Below are positions 1-4,910 of a DNA stretch of 7,295 bases, piece by piece (position 1 is the stretch's first letter; every line of letters begins with the position of its first letter). The notes under the pieces were generated by a model. That model did no database searches. It had not been told where the DNA came from and worked only from the letters and a program-made list of their open reading frames with translations. Both the position numbers and the translations under genes were made by a program. Origin of the DNA: Thermoleophilia bacterium (lineage in GTDB: Bacteria > Actinomycetota > Thermoleophilia > Gaiellales > Gaiellaceae); contig JAERMP010000164.1 of assembly GCA_016844515.1 (NCBI GenBank), positions 1 through 7,295 on the forward strand. The letters run 5' to 3'.

Positions 1-104
1 TGATGCGGCATCCGCGCGATCAGGTGCGGCTCGTCGTCGAAGACTCCGGCTTCGCGCGCGTCTGGACGCTTTCTCCATCCGCCCGAAGTGCGTATGCTGG
101 GGCT
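1..104. other. Left edge without a confident gene
   Basis: No gene is assigned here. A TGA lies at 1-3 in frame 1 and could be the end of an upstream gene. Frame 3 is open from an ATG at 3 to a stop at 168-170, and its first 20 or so codons have GC-rich third positions, so it could be the tail of a plus-strand protein. That bias disappears after about position 65, and the frame runs into the RNA described next, so I do not call it. A minus-strand frame over 1-60 also looks codon-biased but has no usable start codon. More upstream sequence would settle this. Confidence 0.4.
93..98 (+). promoter_or_regulatory. -10 box of the structured RNA
   Basis: TATGCT fits the actinobacterial TANNNT -10 consensus and places transcription start near 105. 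The best -35 candidate, TTCTCC at 71-76 with a 16-bp spacer, is poor. The site is supported mainly by its position just upstream of the first helix-forming bases of the RNA. Confidence 0.45.
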
Positions 105-331
105 ACCGCGGAAAGGAGGTGGTCCGGCTTGAGTGATGACAGTACGGGCAGTAGAGGTACCAGCGGGTAGAGGCGTGCCCCCGGGACCACCGGGAAGCGC
201 CTAGCCAGCGTAGGGGGCTCGCGCGTTGCGCCGCACTCGTCTCATCGCGAGAGGAGTGCCGGAAGCGCCTCTACTAATCCAACGCTGGTGTCCGGTACGA
301 GGGGCCGCCTTGCGCGGCCCCTCGACGTTTT
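105..331 (+). ncRNA. Structured non-coding RNA, class not identified
   Basis: A stretch of about 225 nt, bounded by a -10 box and an intrinsic terminator, has many exact complementary segments. They are 160-165 with 283-288 (CCAGCG/CGCTGG), 167-175 with 266-274 (9 bp, GTAGAGGCG/CGCCTCTAC), 177-182 with 213-218 (GCCCCC/GGGGGC), and a local hairpin 233-243/249-259 with loop ATCGC. The segment 118-125 pairs with 184-191 (GGTGGTCC/GGACCACC, 8 bp) and crosses the 9-bp helix, so the fold would contain a pseudoknot. The 5' part, GAAAGGAGGTGGTCC at 111-125, is also complementary to the 3' end of 16S rRNA. No good protein frame exists: tiny frames starting at 129 (13 codons) and 133 (23 codons) are possible but unconvincing. 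Size, isolation, phylum and pseudoknot resemble the raiA-motif RNAs known from Actinomycetota and Bacillota, but I could not check the consensus. The following gene is on the opposite strand, so this is not a leader of a downstream gene. Confidence 0.72.
298..331 (+). terminator. Intrinsic terminator of the structured RNA
   Basis: A perfect 11-bp stem (298-308 with 314-324) with the five-base loop CTTGC is followed after ACG by TTTT at 328-331. This is a classic Rho-independent signal on the plus strand. It lies about 12 nt beyond the stop of the convergent FMN reductase gene. The same hairpin would therefore appear in that transcript too, although no T tract follows it on the minus strand. 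Confidence 0.85.
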
Positions 332-335
332 CGGG

Positions 336-890
336 TCAGGCGGCGAGCCTGGCAGGCGCTGCCTGCTCGACGAGCGCAACGAGGTGGATGCGGAGGCGCT
401 CCGCGACGATCGGGCTGACGAGGCGGCCCTCAGCATCGAAGACCTCGTGCGCGCGAGGCACGGGAAGCCCGCCGTCGATGACGCGCGCGCCGGCGATGCC
501 GAGCACGCGCCGGAGATCCTGCTGTGCCCACATGGCGCCGTACTGCCCCGGCGTAGCACCTGCCACTGCGACAGTCTTGCTCGACAGAGCTGCCTCGCGA
601 TGCGGTCGTGATGCCCAGTCCACGGCGTTCTTGAGGACGCCGGGTATCGAGCCGTTGTACTCCGGTGTCACGAAGAGCAGGGCGTCGGCGGAGCGGATCT
701 GCCGCCGCAGCTCGTGTACTGCGGCGGGCTCCTCAGCGCCGTCGATGTCGGCGTCGAAGGGCGGAAGGGCGCCGAGCCCGTTGTACAGCTCGATCTCCAC
801 ACCGTCGGGCGCGACTTCGCGAGCCGCCCGGGCGAGGGCCGTGTTGTACGACCCTGCCCGGAGGCTGCCCGAGATGGCGAGGACTTTCAC
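336..890 (-). CDS. NAD(P)H-dependent FMN reductase family protein
   Basis: A 184-residue flavodoxin-fold oxidoreductase, the usual length for the FMN_red family. These cytosolic enzymes use NAD(P)H to reduce FMN and then quinones, azo dyes or other small acceptors. The N-terminal strand and phosphate-binding loop ISGSLRAGSYN (residues 6-16) and the FMN-contacting TPEYNGS (75-81) followed by IPGVLKNAVDW are all present, as is the GATPGQYG segment (111-118). I chose GTG at 890 because residue 1 then starts the first beta strand and an AAGGCAGG ribosome site sits just upstream. The longer frame reaching back to 992 only overlaps the preceding gene. The start lies 2 nt after the stop of the YceI gene, so the two are almost certainly one operon with coupled translation. 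The true substrate cannot be read from sequence. Confidence 0.92.
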   Translation of the reverse strand: MKVLAISGSLRAGSYNTALARAAREVAPDGVEIELYNGLGALPPFDADIDGAEEPAAVHELRRQIRSADALLFVTPEYNGSIPGVLKNAVDWASRPHREAALSSKTVAVAGATPGQYGAMWAQQDLRRVLGIAGARVIDGGLPVPRAHEVFDAEGRLVSPIVAERLRIHLVALVEQAAPARLAA

Positions 891-892
891 GC

Positions 893-1444
893 TCAACCTG
901 CCTTCACTGCCGAGAACGTCGCGGTGAGCTTGACGTCGTTCGGGAGCAGGAAGCCACCGCCCGGGAGCGGTGCGTTCCAGTTGAGGCCCCAATCGGTCCG
1001 GTCGATCGTTCCCTCGAGGTCGATGCCAACGCGATCGTTGCCCCAGGGATCGACGCCGCTGCCGACGAACGTTCCGCGAAGCGTGACCGGCTTCGTGATG
1101 CCCTTGATGGTGAGCTCGCCCTCGACTCGGAGATCGTCGCCGCGGAACTCGATCTCCGTTGACTCGAAGCTGAGCTCGGGGTAGCGCTCGACGTCGAAGA
1201 ACTCGGGCGACTGCAGGTGCCCGTCGCGGTTCTCGTCAAACGTCGTGATGCTGGCGACGGCGACCGTTCCCTGAATCGACGGCTCTTCGCCGCCCCCGAT
1301 GGCACCGCTGACCACGGGTGCGCGCCCCTTCACCGTCGCGAGCCCGAGGTGCTTGATGTGGAACTCCACCGCCGAGTGCGCGGGGTCGATCGACCAGGTG
1401 CCGGCCGGGATGACGGTGGCCGAAGTGTCTGCGAGGATGGACAT
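893..1444 (-). CDS. YceI-like domain protein
   Basis: A 183-residue YceI-family protein. The family forms a lipocalin-like beta barrel that binds long isoprenoid or other amphiphilic molecules, as in the polyisoprenoid-binding TT1927b of Thermus. Visible family features are the N-terminal TWSIDPAHSAVEFHIKHLG (16-34), the central FENRDGHLQSPEFFD-like segment before RYPELSFEST, and the GELTIKGITKPVTL strand pair. There is no signal peptide, so this form is probably cytosolic, unlike the secreted E. coli YceI. ATG at 1444 is preferred over GTG at 1450 because AAAGGAG lies 7 nt before the ATG but only 1 nt before the GTG. It is the first gene of an operon with the FMN reductase and is transcribed away from the MarR gene, its likely regulator. 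The ligand is unknown; a quinone or isoprenoid ligand would fit the reductase partner but is only an inference. Confidence 0.93.
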   Translation of the reverse strand: MSILADTSATVIPAGTWSIDPAHSAVEFHIKHLGLATVKGRAPVVSGAIGGGEEPSIQGTVAVASITTFDENRDGHLQSPEFFDVERYPELSFESTEIEFRGDDLRVEGELTIKGITKPVTLRGTFVGSGVDPWGNDRVGIDLEGTIDRTDWGLNWNAPLPGGGFLLPNDVKLTATFSAVKAG

Positions 1445-1472
1445 GGACACGCTCCTTTGCGTTCGCTACTAT
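1444..1472 (+). promoter_or_regulatory. Promoter of the MarR gene
   Basis: TGGACA (1444-1449) and TACTAT (1467-1472) are separated by exactly 17 bp, five of six matches to TTGACA and a TANNNT -10. Transcription would start near 1479. The -35 hexamer overlaps the start codon of the divergent YceI gene. The -10 is overlapped by an operator-like box, which suits autorepression. Confidence 0.65.
1452..1458 (-). promoter_or_regulatory. Ribosome binding site that fixes the YceI start
   Basis: AAAGGAG on the minus strand, 7 nt before ATG 1444. This strong site rules in the ATG over the GTG two codons upstream. Confidence 0.8.
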
Positions 1473-1530
1473 TGAGTACACAAGCAACTGTAGCGGGAGA
1501 TACATGCCTAGTCAAGTATTGAGTGAACAA
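1470..1530. promoter_or_regulatory. Two operator-like boxes for the MarR regulator
   Basis: TATTGAGTACACAA (1470-1483) recurs as TATTGAGTGAACAA (1517-1530), 12 of 14 bases identical. Box 1 contains the near-palindrome TTG-A-GTAC-A-CAA, typical of sites bound by a winged-helix dimer, and overlaps the MarR -10 and predicted start site. Box 2 lies inside the first codons of the MarR gene and coincides with an AT-rich stretch unlike the rest of the gene; it also contains the inverted repeat TCAA-GTA-TTGA (1512-1522). By position, the likely ligand is the MarR protein encoded here, controlling itself and the divergent YceI-reductase operon. Confidence 0.55.
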
Positions 1531-1980
1531 TCTTTGGAGGTCCAGACGTTCGGGACTCTGCTGCGCGCGTACGCCGCAGTGACGCGGCAGCTCAACGCGG
1601 AGCTAACGGCCGATCACGGCCTCACGATCTCGGACTACGAGGTGCTGCTCCGCCTCGCCCGTGCGCCGGAAACGCGAATGCGCCGTGTCGACCTCGCCGA
1701 GCAGGTGCTCCTTACCGCATCGGGCGTAACACGGCTGCTGGATGGTCTCGAGCGCGACGGGTTCGTGGAGCGTGGCTCGTGCGAGACCGACCGCCGGGTC
1801 GTTTACGCGATCCTGACCGACCCGGGCCTGGCGAAGCTTCGTGAGGCCTCAGCGAGTCATCTCGCGCAGATCGACGCTCTCTTCACGACCCGCTTCGACG
1901 AGGTCGAGCTCAGTGAGCTGAGTGCGCTGCTCGTTCGTCTCGCCGAGGACGAGCCTTCGGCGTGTGAGCCCGTCCCCTAG
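1504..1980 (+). CDS. MarR-family transcriptional regulator
   Basis: A 158-residue winged helix-turn-helix protein of normal MarR length. The order is an N-terminal dimerisation helix (about 10-36), the SDYEVLLRLARAP helix, and the DNA-recognition region VDLAEQVLLTASGVTRLLDGLERDGFVER (about 62-90). A beta wing centred on DRRVVYAILTDPG (96-108) and C-terminal dimerisation helices follow. MarR dimers usually repress neighbouring genes and release DNA on binding a phenolic or similar small ligand, or on thiol oxidation. The only cysteines are Cys93 in the wing and Cys155 near the end; there is no N-terminal OhrR-type sensor cysteine. ATG 1504 has GGGAG at 1495-1499, rather close. The first dozen codons are unusually AT-rich because they carry an operator-like box. 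The neighbours suggest control of the YceI-reductase operon. The gene ends one base from the stop of the convergent dcd. Confidence 0.93.
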   Translation: MPSQVLSEQSLEVQTFGTLLRAYAAVTRQLNAELTADHGLTISDYEVLLRLARAPETRMRRVDLAEQVLLTASGVTRLLDGLERDGFVERGSCETDRRVVYAILTDPGLAKLREASASHLAQIDALFTTRFDEVELSELSALLVRLAEDEPSACEPVP

Positions 1981-1981
1981 G

Positions 1982-2551
1982 TCAGCCCTCGCGGAAGTTC
2001 TGCCAGTAGCGGCTCGGCGTGGGGCCGCGCTGCCCCTGGTACTTCGAGCCGATCCCCTCTGAGCCGTACGGGCGCTCGGCGGGCTCCGTGAGCTGGACGA
2101 ACGAGATCTGGCCGATCTTCATCTCCGGGTAGATCGTGATCGGGAGGTTGGCGACGTTCGAAAGCTCGAGCGTGACGTGACCGTCCCAGCCCGGGTCGAT
2201 GAAGCCGGCGGTCGAGTGGATCAGCAGACCCAGGCGGCCAAGTGAGCTCTTCCCCTCCAAGCGGGCTACCAGATCGTCAGGAAGTGTGATCCGCTCGAGC
2301 GTCGAGCCGAGAACGAACTCGCCGGGGTGGAGGATGAACGCCTCGTCGCCCGTCACCTCGACGAGCTCGGTCAGCTCCTCCTGCTGCGCCTTGACGTCGA
2401 TGAACGGATAGCGGGAGTTGCGGAAGACGCGGAAGTAGCGGTCGGCGCGCACATCGAGGCTCGACGGCTGCATGAGCTCCGGGTCGTACGGCTCGATCCC
2501 GATGCGTCCCTCGGCTATGAGTCGGCGGATCGTGCGATCGGAGAGGACCAC
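1982..2551 (-). CDS. dcd: dCTP deaminase, bifunctional dUTP-forming and dUTP-hydrolysing type
   Basis: A 189-residue protein of the dUTPase-fold deaminase family. It deaminates dCTP and, in the bifunctional type, also hydrolyses dUTP to dUMP for thymidylate synthesis. It aligns without gaps, as far as I can recall it, to the M. tuberculosis bifunctional enzyme. Shared segments are MxLSDRxIR at the start, QPSSLDVR (28-35), [13 protein letters not shown] (74-86), [21 protein letters not shown] (100-121), GHVTLELSN with the catalytic glutamate at 129, and [14 protein letters not shown] near the end. The HSTAG segment and the C-terminal GQRGPTPSR tail are those of the bifunctional enzymes rather than of E. 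coli Dcd (HVTAHRIDPG). Residue Ala115 corresponds to the position studied in the M. tuberculosis protein. GTG 2551 matches the family start; no clear ribosome site precedes it, but a TAGGAT box ends 6 nt upstream, so the message may be leaderless. There is no visible terminator in the one-base gap to the convergent MarR gene. Confidence 0.97.
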   Translation of the reverse strand: MVLSDRTIRRLIAEGRIGIEPYDPELMQPSSLDVRADRYFRVFRNSRYPFIDVKAQQEELTELVEVTGDEAFILHPGEFVLGSTLERITLPDDLVARLEGKSSLGRLGLLIHSTAGFIDPGWDGHVTLELSNVANLPITIYPEMKIGQISFVQLTEPAERPYGSEGIGSKYQGQRGPTPSRYWQNFREG

Positions 2552-2557
2552 CCAGCG

Positions 2558-2563
2558 ATCCTA
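2558..2563 (-). promoter_or_regulatory. Likely -10 box of dcd
   Basis: TAGGAT on the minus strand with 6 nt between it and GTG 2551. It fits TANNNT and would start transcription at or next to the start codon. No recognisable -35 hexamer lies 16-18 bp further upstream, so an activator may be needed. Confidence 0.5.
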
Positions 2564-2588
2564 GATGCATGATCGGGCCGCGACGCCT

Positions 2589-2605
2589 TGTGACAACTTG
2601 TCACA
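2589..2605. promoter_or_regulatory. 17-bp perfect palindrome, probable operator
   Basis: TGTGACAA-C-TTGTCACA: two 8-bp arms that are exact inverted copies around one central base, in the 111-bp divergent gap between dcd and the DUF4015 gene. Its centre, 2597, is about 46 bp upstream of the predicted dcd start and about 62 bp upstream of the other predicted start. It resembles CRP-family sites (TGTGA...TCACA), but the arms are separated by 7 rather than 6 bases. The binding protein is therefore not identified. Confidence 0.6.
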
Positions 2606-2646
2606 TAGCAACGGTCGCTCGTGCGGGCGTGATGAGTTCACTGCGA

Positions 2647-2652
2647 TAGGGT
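2647..2652 (+). promoter_or_regulatory. Likely -10 box of the DUF4015 gene
   Basis: TAGGGT, 10 nt before GTG 2663. It belongs to the same TAGGNT series seen before dcd, pdxH and the aminotransferase. The distance allows a 5' leader of only a few nucleotides. No clear -35 hexamer is visible. Confidence 0.4.
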
Positions 2653-2662
2653 CCACGCAGCG

Positions 2663-3844
2663 GTGTCGATGCTGTTCCCACCGATCGACCCGAACGAGCG
2701 GTTTCGCGGGCGTCGGGATGCGGCAAGGCGCAGGAAGCGCCTTCGTCGTGGCGCTGCGGTTGGTGCCGTGCTGGTAGGCGTCGCAGCGGTGGGCGCCGGG
2801 GCGCAGTTCGTGAGCACGGGCAGCGCTCCCCCGACCGGTGCCGAGCGCGCGGATGTCGCTCTCGCGCCGTCAACTGGACCGCGAGCGCTCCCGGTCGAGA
2901 TCAGAGGCGTCCACGTCTCGATGGGGCTTGCATCGCTGCCCGGCAAGCTCGACGAGTACCTCGATCTCGAACGCGATGGCCTCACTGCGCTCGAGCTCGA
3001 CGTCAAGGACGAGAACGGTCAGATCGGCTTTGCGTCGCGTGGAATTCCGCTCGCCGCGAAGGTCGGTGCCGCGCGAGACTTCTTCTCGCCGCGGGCTGTC
3101 GCGCAACTTGCCGACGAGCGCGACGTGTATCTGGTTGGGCGCGTCGTGGTCTTCGAAGACCCGATCTTGTCAGGCGCACGGCCCGACCTCGCGATTCGTC
3201 GTTCGGATGGCTCGGTCTGGCGTGATTCGGCGGGGCTCGGGTGGACGAACCCCTACGACAAGCGCGTCTGGGACTACAACGTCGACGTCGCTGCGGCCGC
3301 AGCACGCGCCGGCTTCGACGAGATCATGTTCGACTACGTGCGCTTTCCGTCCGACGGAGACGTCGAGAGCGCCGTCTACCGCAATCGCGGCGCGCTCACG
3401 AAGCGAGAGGCAGTGCCTGCGTTCCTCCGCTATGCCGCGCGCCGGCTCGAGCGCTACGACGTTCGCATCTCGGCTGCGGTGTTTGGCCTCGCAGCGGCTC
3501 GAGACCTTGGAATCGGGCAGCTTCCCAGGCGTATGGCGCCGCACGTCGACACGCTGTACGCCATGACGTACCCGTCGCTCTTCGGACCCGGCGAGCTCGG
3601 GATCGCTGATCCGAGCCTCGCGCCCGGAGAGACAGTTTCGCGTGCCCTGAGAAAGTTCTCGATCACGCTTCGGGGCTCGCATGTTCTCGTCGTGCCCTGG
3701 GTGCAGGACTTCACCTTCACCACGCCCTTCGAGATCGAGCAGGTCCGTGCCCAGATCGATGCGGCCCGCCGGGCGGGGGCGAAGGGGTTCATGCTCTGGA
3801 ACGCGGAGGGCGTGTATACCGACGGCGCCCTCGATCCTCCGTAG
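2663..3844 (+). CDS. Membrane-anchored putative glycoside hydrolase (DUF4015 type)
   Basis: A 393-residue protein. Residues 13-29 are very basic (RFRGRRDAARRRKRLRR) and are followed by one hydrophobic segment (30-50) and a Ser/Pro/Ala-rich linker. It is most simply an N-terminally anchored protein with its catalytic domain outside the membrane. From about residue 80 it shows the DUF4015 putative glycosyl hydrolase domain, a predicted TIM barrel. Hallmarks are GVHVSMGLASLPGKLDEYLDL, the long central motif GFDEIMFDYVRFPSDG (217-232) with adjacent acidic residues, the MTYPSLFGPGELGIADPSL segment, PWVQDFTF, and the final GAKGFMLWNAEGVY. The family's substrate is not firmly established, though a role at the cell wall or on surface polysaccharide is usually supposed. 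GTG 2663 or ATG 2669 could be the start; neither has a good ribosome site, and GTG is taken because of the upstream TAGGGT box. It stands alone, divergent from dcd and convergent with pdxH. Confidence 0.85.
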   Translation: MSMLFPPIDPNERFRGRRDAARRRKRLRRGAAVGAVLVGVAAVGAGAQFVSTGSAPPTGAERADVALAPSTGPRALPVEIRGVHVSMGLASLPGKLDEYLDLERDGLTALELDVKDENGQIGFASRGIPLAAKVGAARDFFSPRAVAQLADERDVYLVGRVVVFEDPILSGARPDLAIRRSDGSVWRDSAGLGWTNPYDKRVWDYNVDVAAAAARAGFDEIMFDYVRFPSDGDVESAVYRNRGALTKREAVPAFLRYAARRLERYDVRISAAVFGLAAARDLGIGQLPRRMAPHVDTLYAMTYPSLFGPGELGIADPSLAPGETVSRALRKFSITLRGSHVLVVPWVQDFTFTTPFEIEQVRAQIDAARRAGAKGFMLWNAEGVYTDGALDPP

Positions 3845-3868
3845 TGCGACGACGTTGTGAGTGCCGAT

Positions 3869-3950
3869 TAGCGCAGCGGCCGCGAAGCGGACGCCTTCAC
3901 GGATCTTCGCGCGGCCGGAATCTGCGCTAGCGGATTCCGGTCTTGCGCAA
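3869..3950 (-). repeat. Dispersed intergenic repeat, copy 1 (downstream of pdxH)
   Basis: Read on the minus strand this element begins 5 nt after the pdxH stop. Its first block (3929-3948) is an exact 20-base inverted match to 6177-6196. A second block (3876-3899) matches 6295-6318 with one difference in 24. Between the blocks this copy has 29 nt. It is rich in secondary structure: an 8-bp arm 3869-3876 with 3922-3929, a nearly continuous inner stem 3877-3887 with 3905-3917, an alternative 8-bp inverted repeat 3915-3922 with 3933-3940 (CCGGAATC/GATTCCGG), and the palindrome CTTGCGCAAG at 3942-3951. It fills the gap between two convergent genes and may act as a two-way terminator or as a REP-like element. 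Confidence 0.75.
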
Positions 3951-3953
3951 GGA

Positions 3954-4544
3954 TCAGGGGGCTAGCCGCTCGCGGCTCCAGCCGCCGTGGGAGCGGACGA
4001 AGCGAATGCGGTCGTGAAGTCGGTTGTCCCGGTGCGCCCAGAACTCGATGCTCTCGGGGACCAGGCGATAACCGCCCCAGGATGGCGGCAGCGGTATCTC
4101 GCTTCCGTCGAAGCGCTGCTCGGCTTCGGCGACGCGCGCTTCGAGGTCCGAGCGCGAGGCAAGGGGCTGGGTCTGCGGCGACGCCCAGGCGGCGATCTGG
4201 CTCGCGCGTGGTCGACTGCTCCAGTAGGCCGCTGACTCCATCTCGTCGACCTCCTCTACCGCCCCCTCGACCCGGACCTGCCTGCCAAGCTCCCACCAGT
4301 GGAGCACGACTGCAGCTCGCGGATTCTCCCGCAGCTCTTCGCCCTTGCGCGAGGCCCGATTCGTGAAGAAGGTCAGGCCACGTTCGTCGATCCCGCCCAG
4401 GAGCACAATCCGCGCCGACGGACGGCCGCTCGAGTCCGCTGTCGCGAGCGTCATCGCCTCAGCCTGCGGCACGGCCTCTCGGGCCTCTGCGAGCCACGCA
4501 TGCAGCTGGGCGATTGGGTCGTCGGCGAGGTCGTGCTCGTCCAT
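3954..4544 (-). CDS. pdxH: Pyridoxamine 5'-phosphate oxidase
   Basis: A 196-residue FMN enzyme that oxidises pyridoxine or pyridoxamine 5'-phosphate to pyridoxal 5'-phosphate (PLP) with oxygen, in the last step of vitamin B6 synthesis or salvage. The family order is complete: RIVLLGGID (45-53), GLTFFTNRASRKGEELRENPRAA (56-78), HWWELGRQVRVEG (82-94), YWSSRPRASQIAAWAS (107-122), PPSWGGYRLVPESIEFW (153-169), RLHDR (175-179), and the terminal RLAP. Most substrate contacts known from E. coli PdxH are kept (Tyr107, Arg111, Ser115, Arg175, His177). However, the lysine equivalent to E. coli Lys72 is Gly50 here. ATG 4544 is chosen because it starts the family domain; TAGGCT ends 7 nt upstream and no ribosome site is visible, so the message may be leaderless. 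It is divergent from a small membrane protein, and a PLP-dependent aminotransferase lies just beyond. Its substrate is still likely B6 phosphate, but see the altered residue. Confidence 0.94.
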   Translation of the reverse strand: MDEHDLADDPIAQLHAWLAEAREAVPQAEAMTLATADSSGRPSARIVLLGGIDERGLTFFTNRASRKGEELRENPRAAVVLHWWELGRQVRVEGAVEEVDEMESAAYWSSRPRASQIAAWASPQTQPLASRSDLEARVAEAEQRFDGSEIPLPPSWGGYRLVPESIEFWAHRDNRLHDRIRFVRSHGGWSRERLAP

Positions 4545-4551
4545 CGAAGCG

Positions 4552-4557
4552 AGCCTA
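4552..4557 (-). promoter_or_regulatory. Likely -10 box of pdxH
   Basis: TAGGCT on the minus strand, 7 nt before ATG 4544. This is the same hexamer and the same spacing as before the aminotransferase GTG. A -35 hexamer is not evident. Confidence 0.5.
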
Positions 4558-4594
4558 TTGACTTGACTCCTCGCACCCGTGAGACTGCCCGACC

Positions 4595-4870
4595 ATGTGC
4601 CTGATCTTCCTGCTCGCGCTTTTCGCACCGCGCGTCGCGTTCGCGCTGTTGTGGATCTTCGGCGACCGGGTCGATCTCGCGTACGGGTCGTTCATCTGGC
4701 CGCTCCTGCTGCTGATCTTCATGCCGTGGACGGGGATCATGTACGCGCTCCTCTGGTCTCCGGTCGGAGGCGTCGAAGGGGCGGAGTGGATCCTGATCGG
4801 CCTCGCCGTGGCCGTGGACATCATGTCCTGGAGCGCACGGGCAGCGAAGCAGCGTTACGCGGCGTACTAA
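4595..4870 (+). CDS. Small three-helix membrane protein of unknown function
   Basis: A 91-residue, mostly hydrophobic protein with three likely membrane segments (about 2-22, 33-55 and 63-80). The middle helix carries SFIWPLLLLIFMPWTGIMYALLW, and the tail SARAAKQRYAAY is short and basic. I recall similar small proteins with an LF.PR start and a PWT.MY motif in many actinobacteria, always uncharacterised, and I make no functional call. The minus strand over this interval has only patchy frames, and the hydrophobic pattern supports the plus frame. ATG 4595 has no clear ribosome site; GAGACT (4581-4586) lies 8 nt upstream and may be a poor -10, paired with TTGACT at 4558-4563 at a 17-bp spacing. 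It is divergent from pdxH by 50 bp, and the aminotransferase follows after 40 bp with its own apparent promoter. Confidence 0.75.
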   Translation: MCLIFLLALFAPRVAFALLWIFGDRVDLAYGSFIWPLLLLIFMPWTGIMYALLWSPVGGVEGAEWILIGLAVAVDIMSWSARAAKQRYAAY

Positions 4871-4897
4871 GTCGTAAGAACCGACAGCGCCCTCGGA

Positions 4898-4903
4898 TAG
4901 GCT
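4898..4903 (+). promoter_or_regulatory. Likely -10 box of the aminotransferase gene
   Basis: TAGGCT with 7 nt (4904-4910) before GTG 4911, so transcription would start at the start codon. No Shine-Dalgarno sequence is present in the gap, consistent with a leaderless message. The -35 region is not recognisable. Confidence 0.5.
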
Positions 4904-4910
4904 GCCGCGC

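Noticed and set aside
3..170. Open frame 3 at the left edge as a protein tail
   Set aside because: Codon bias fades after about position 65, no motif is recognisable, and the frame runs through the RNA promoter and SD-like segment. It cannot be supported without upstream sequence.
129..204. Tiny frames after the strong SD-like sequence (TTG 129, GTG 133, ATG 136)
   Set aside because: The best-spaced start gives only 13 codons of low-complexity Ser/Gly/Thr. The region is better explained by the exact helices of a structured RNA. They are kept as a possibility in the findings.
226..927. Plus-strand frame of 233 codons across the FMN reductase
   Set aside because: It is opposite to a clearly recognisable flavodoxin-fold protein, is low in conserved motifs and rich in Arg/Ser/Ala, typical of an antisense frame in GC-rich DNA. 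It also starts inside the structured RNA.
1960..2000. Terminator between the convergent MarR and dcd genes
   Set aside because: Only one base separates the stops and no hairpin with a T run is visible on either strand, so none is annotated.
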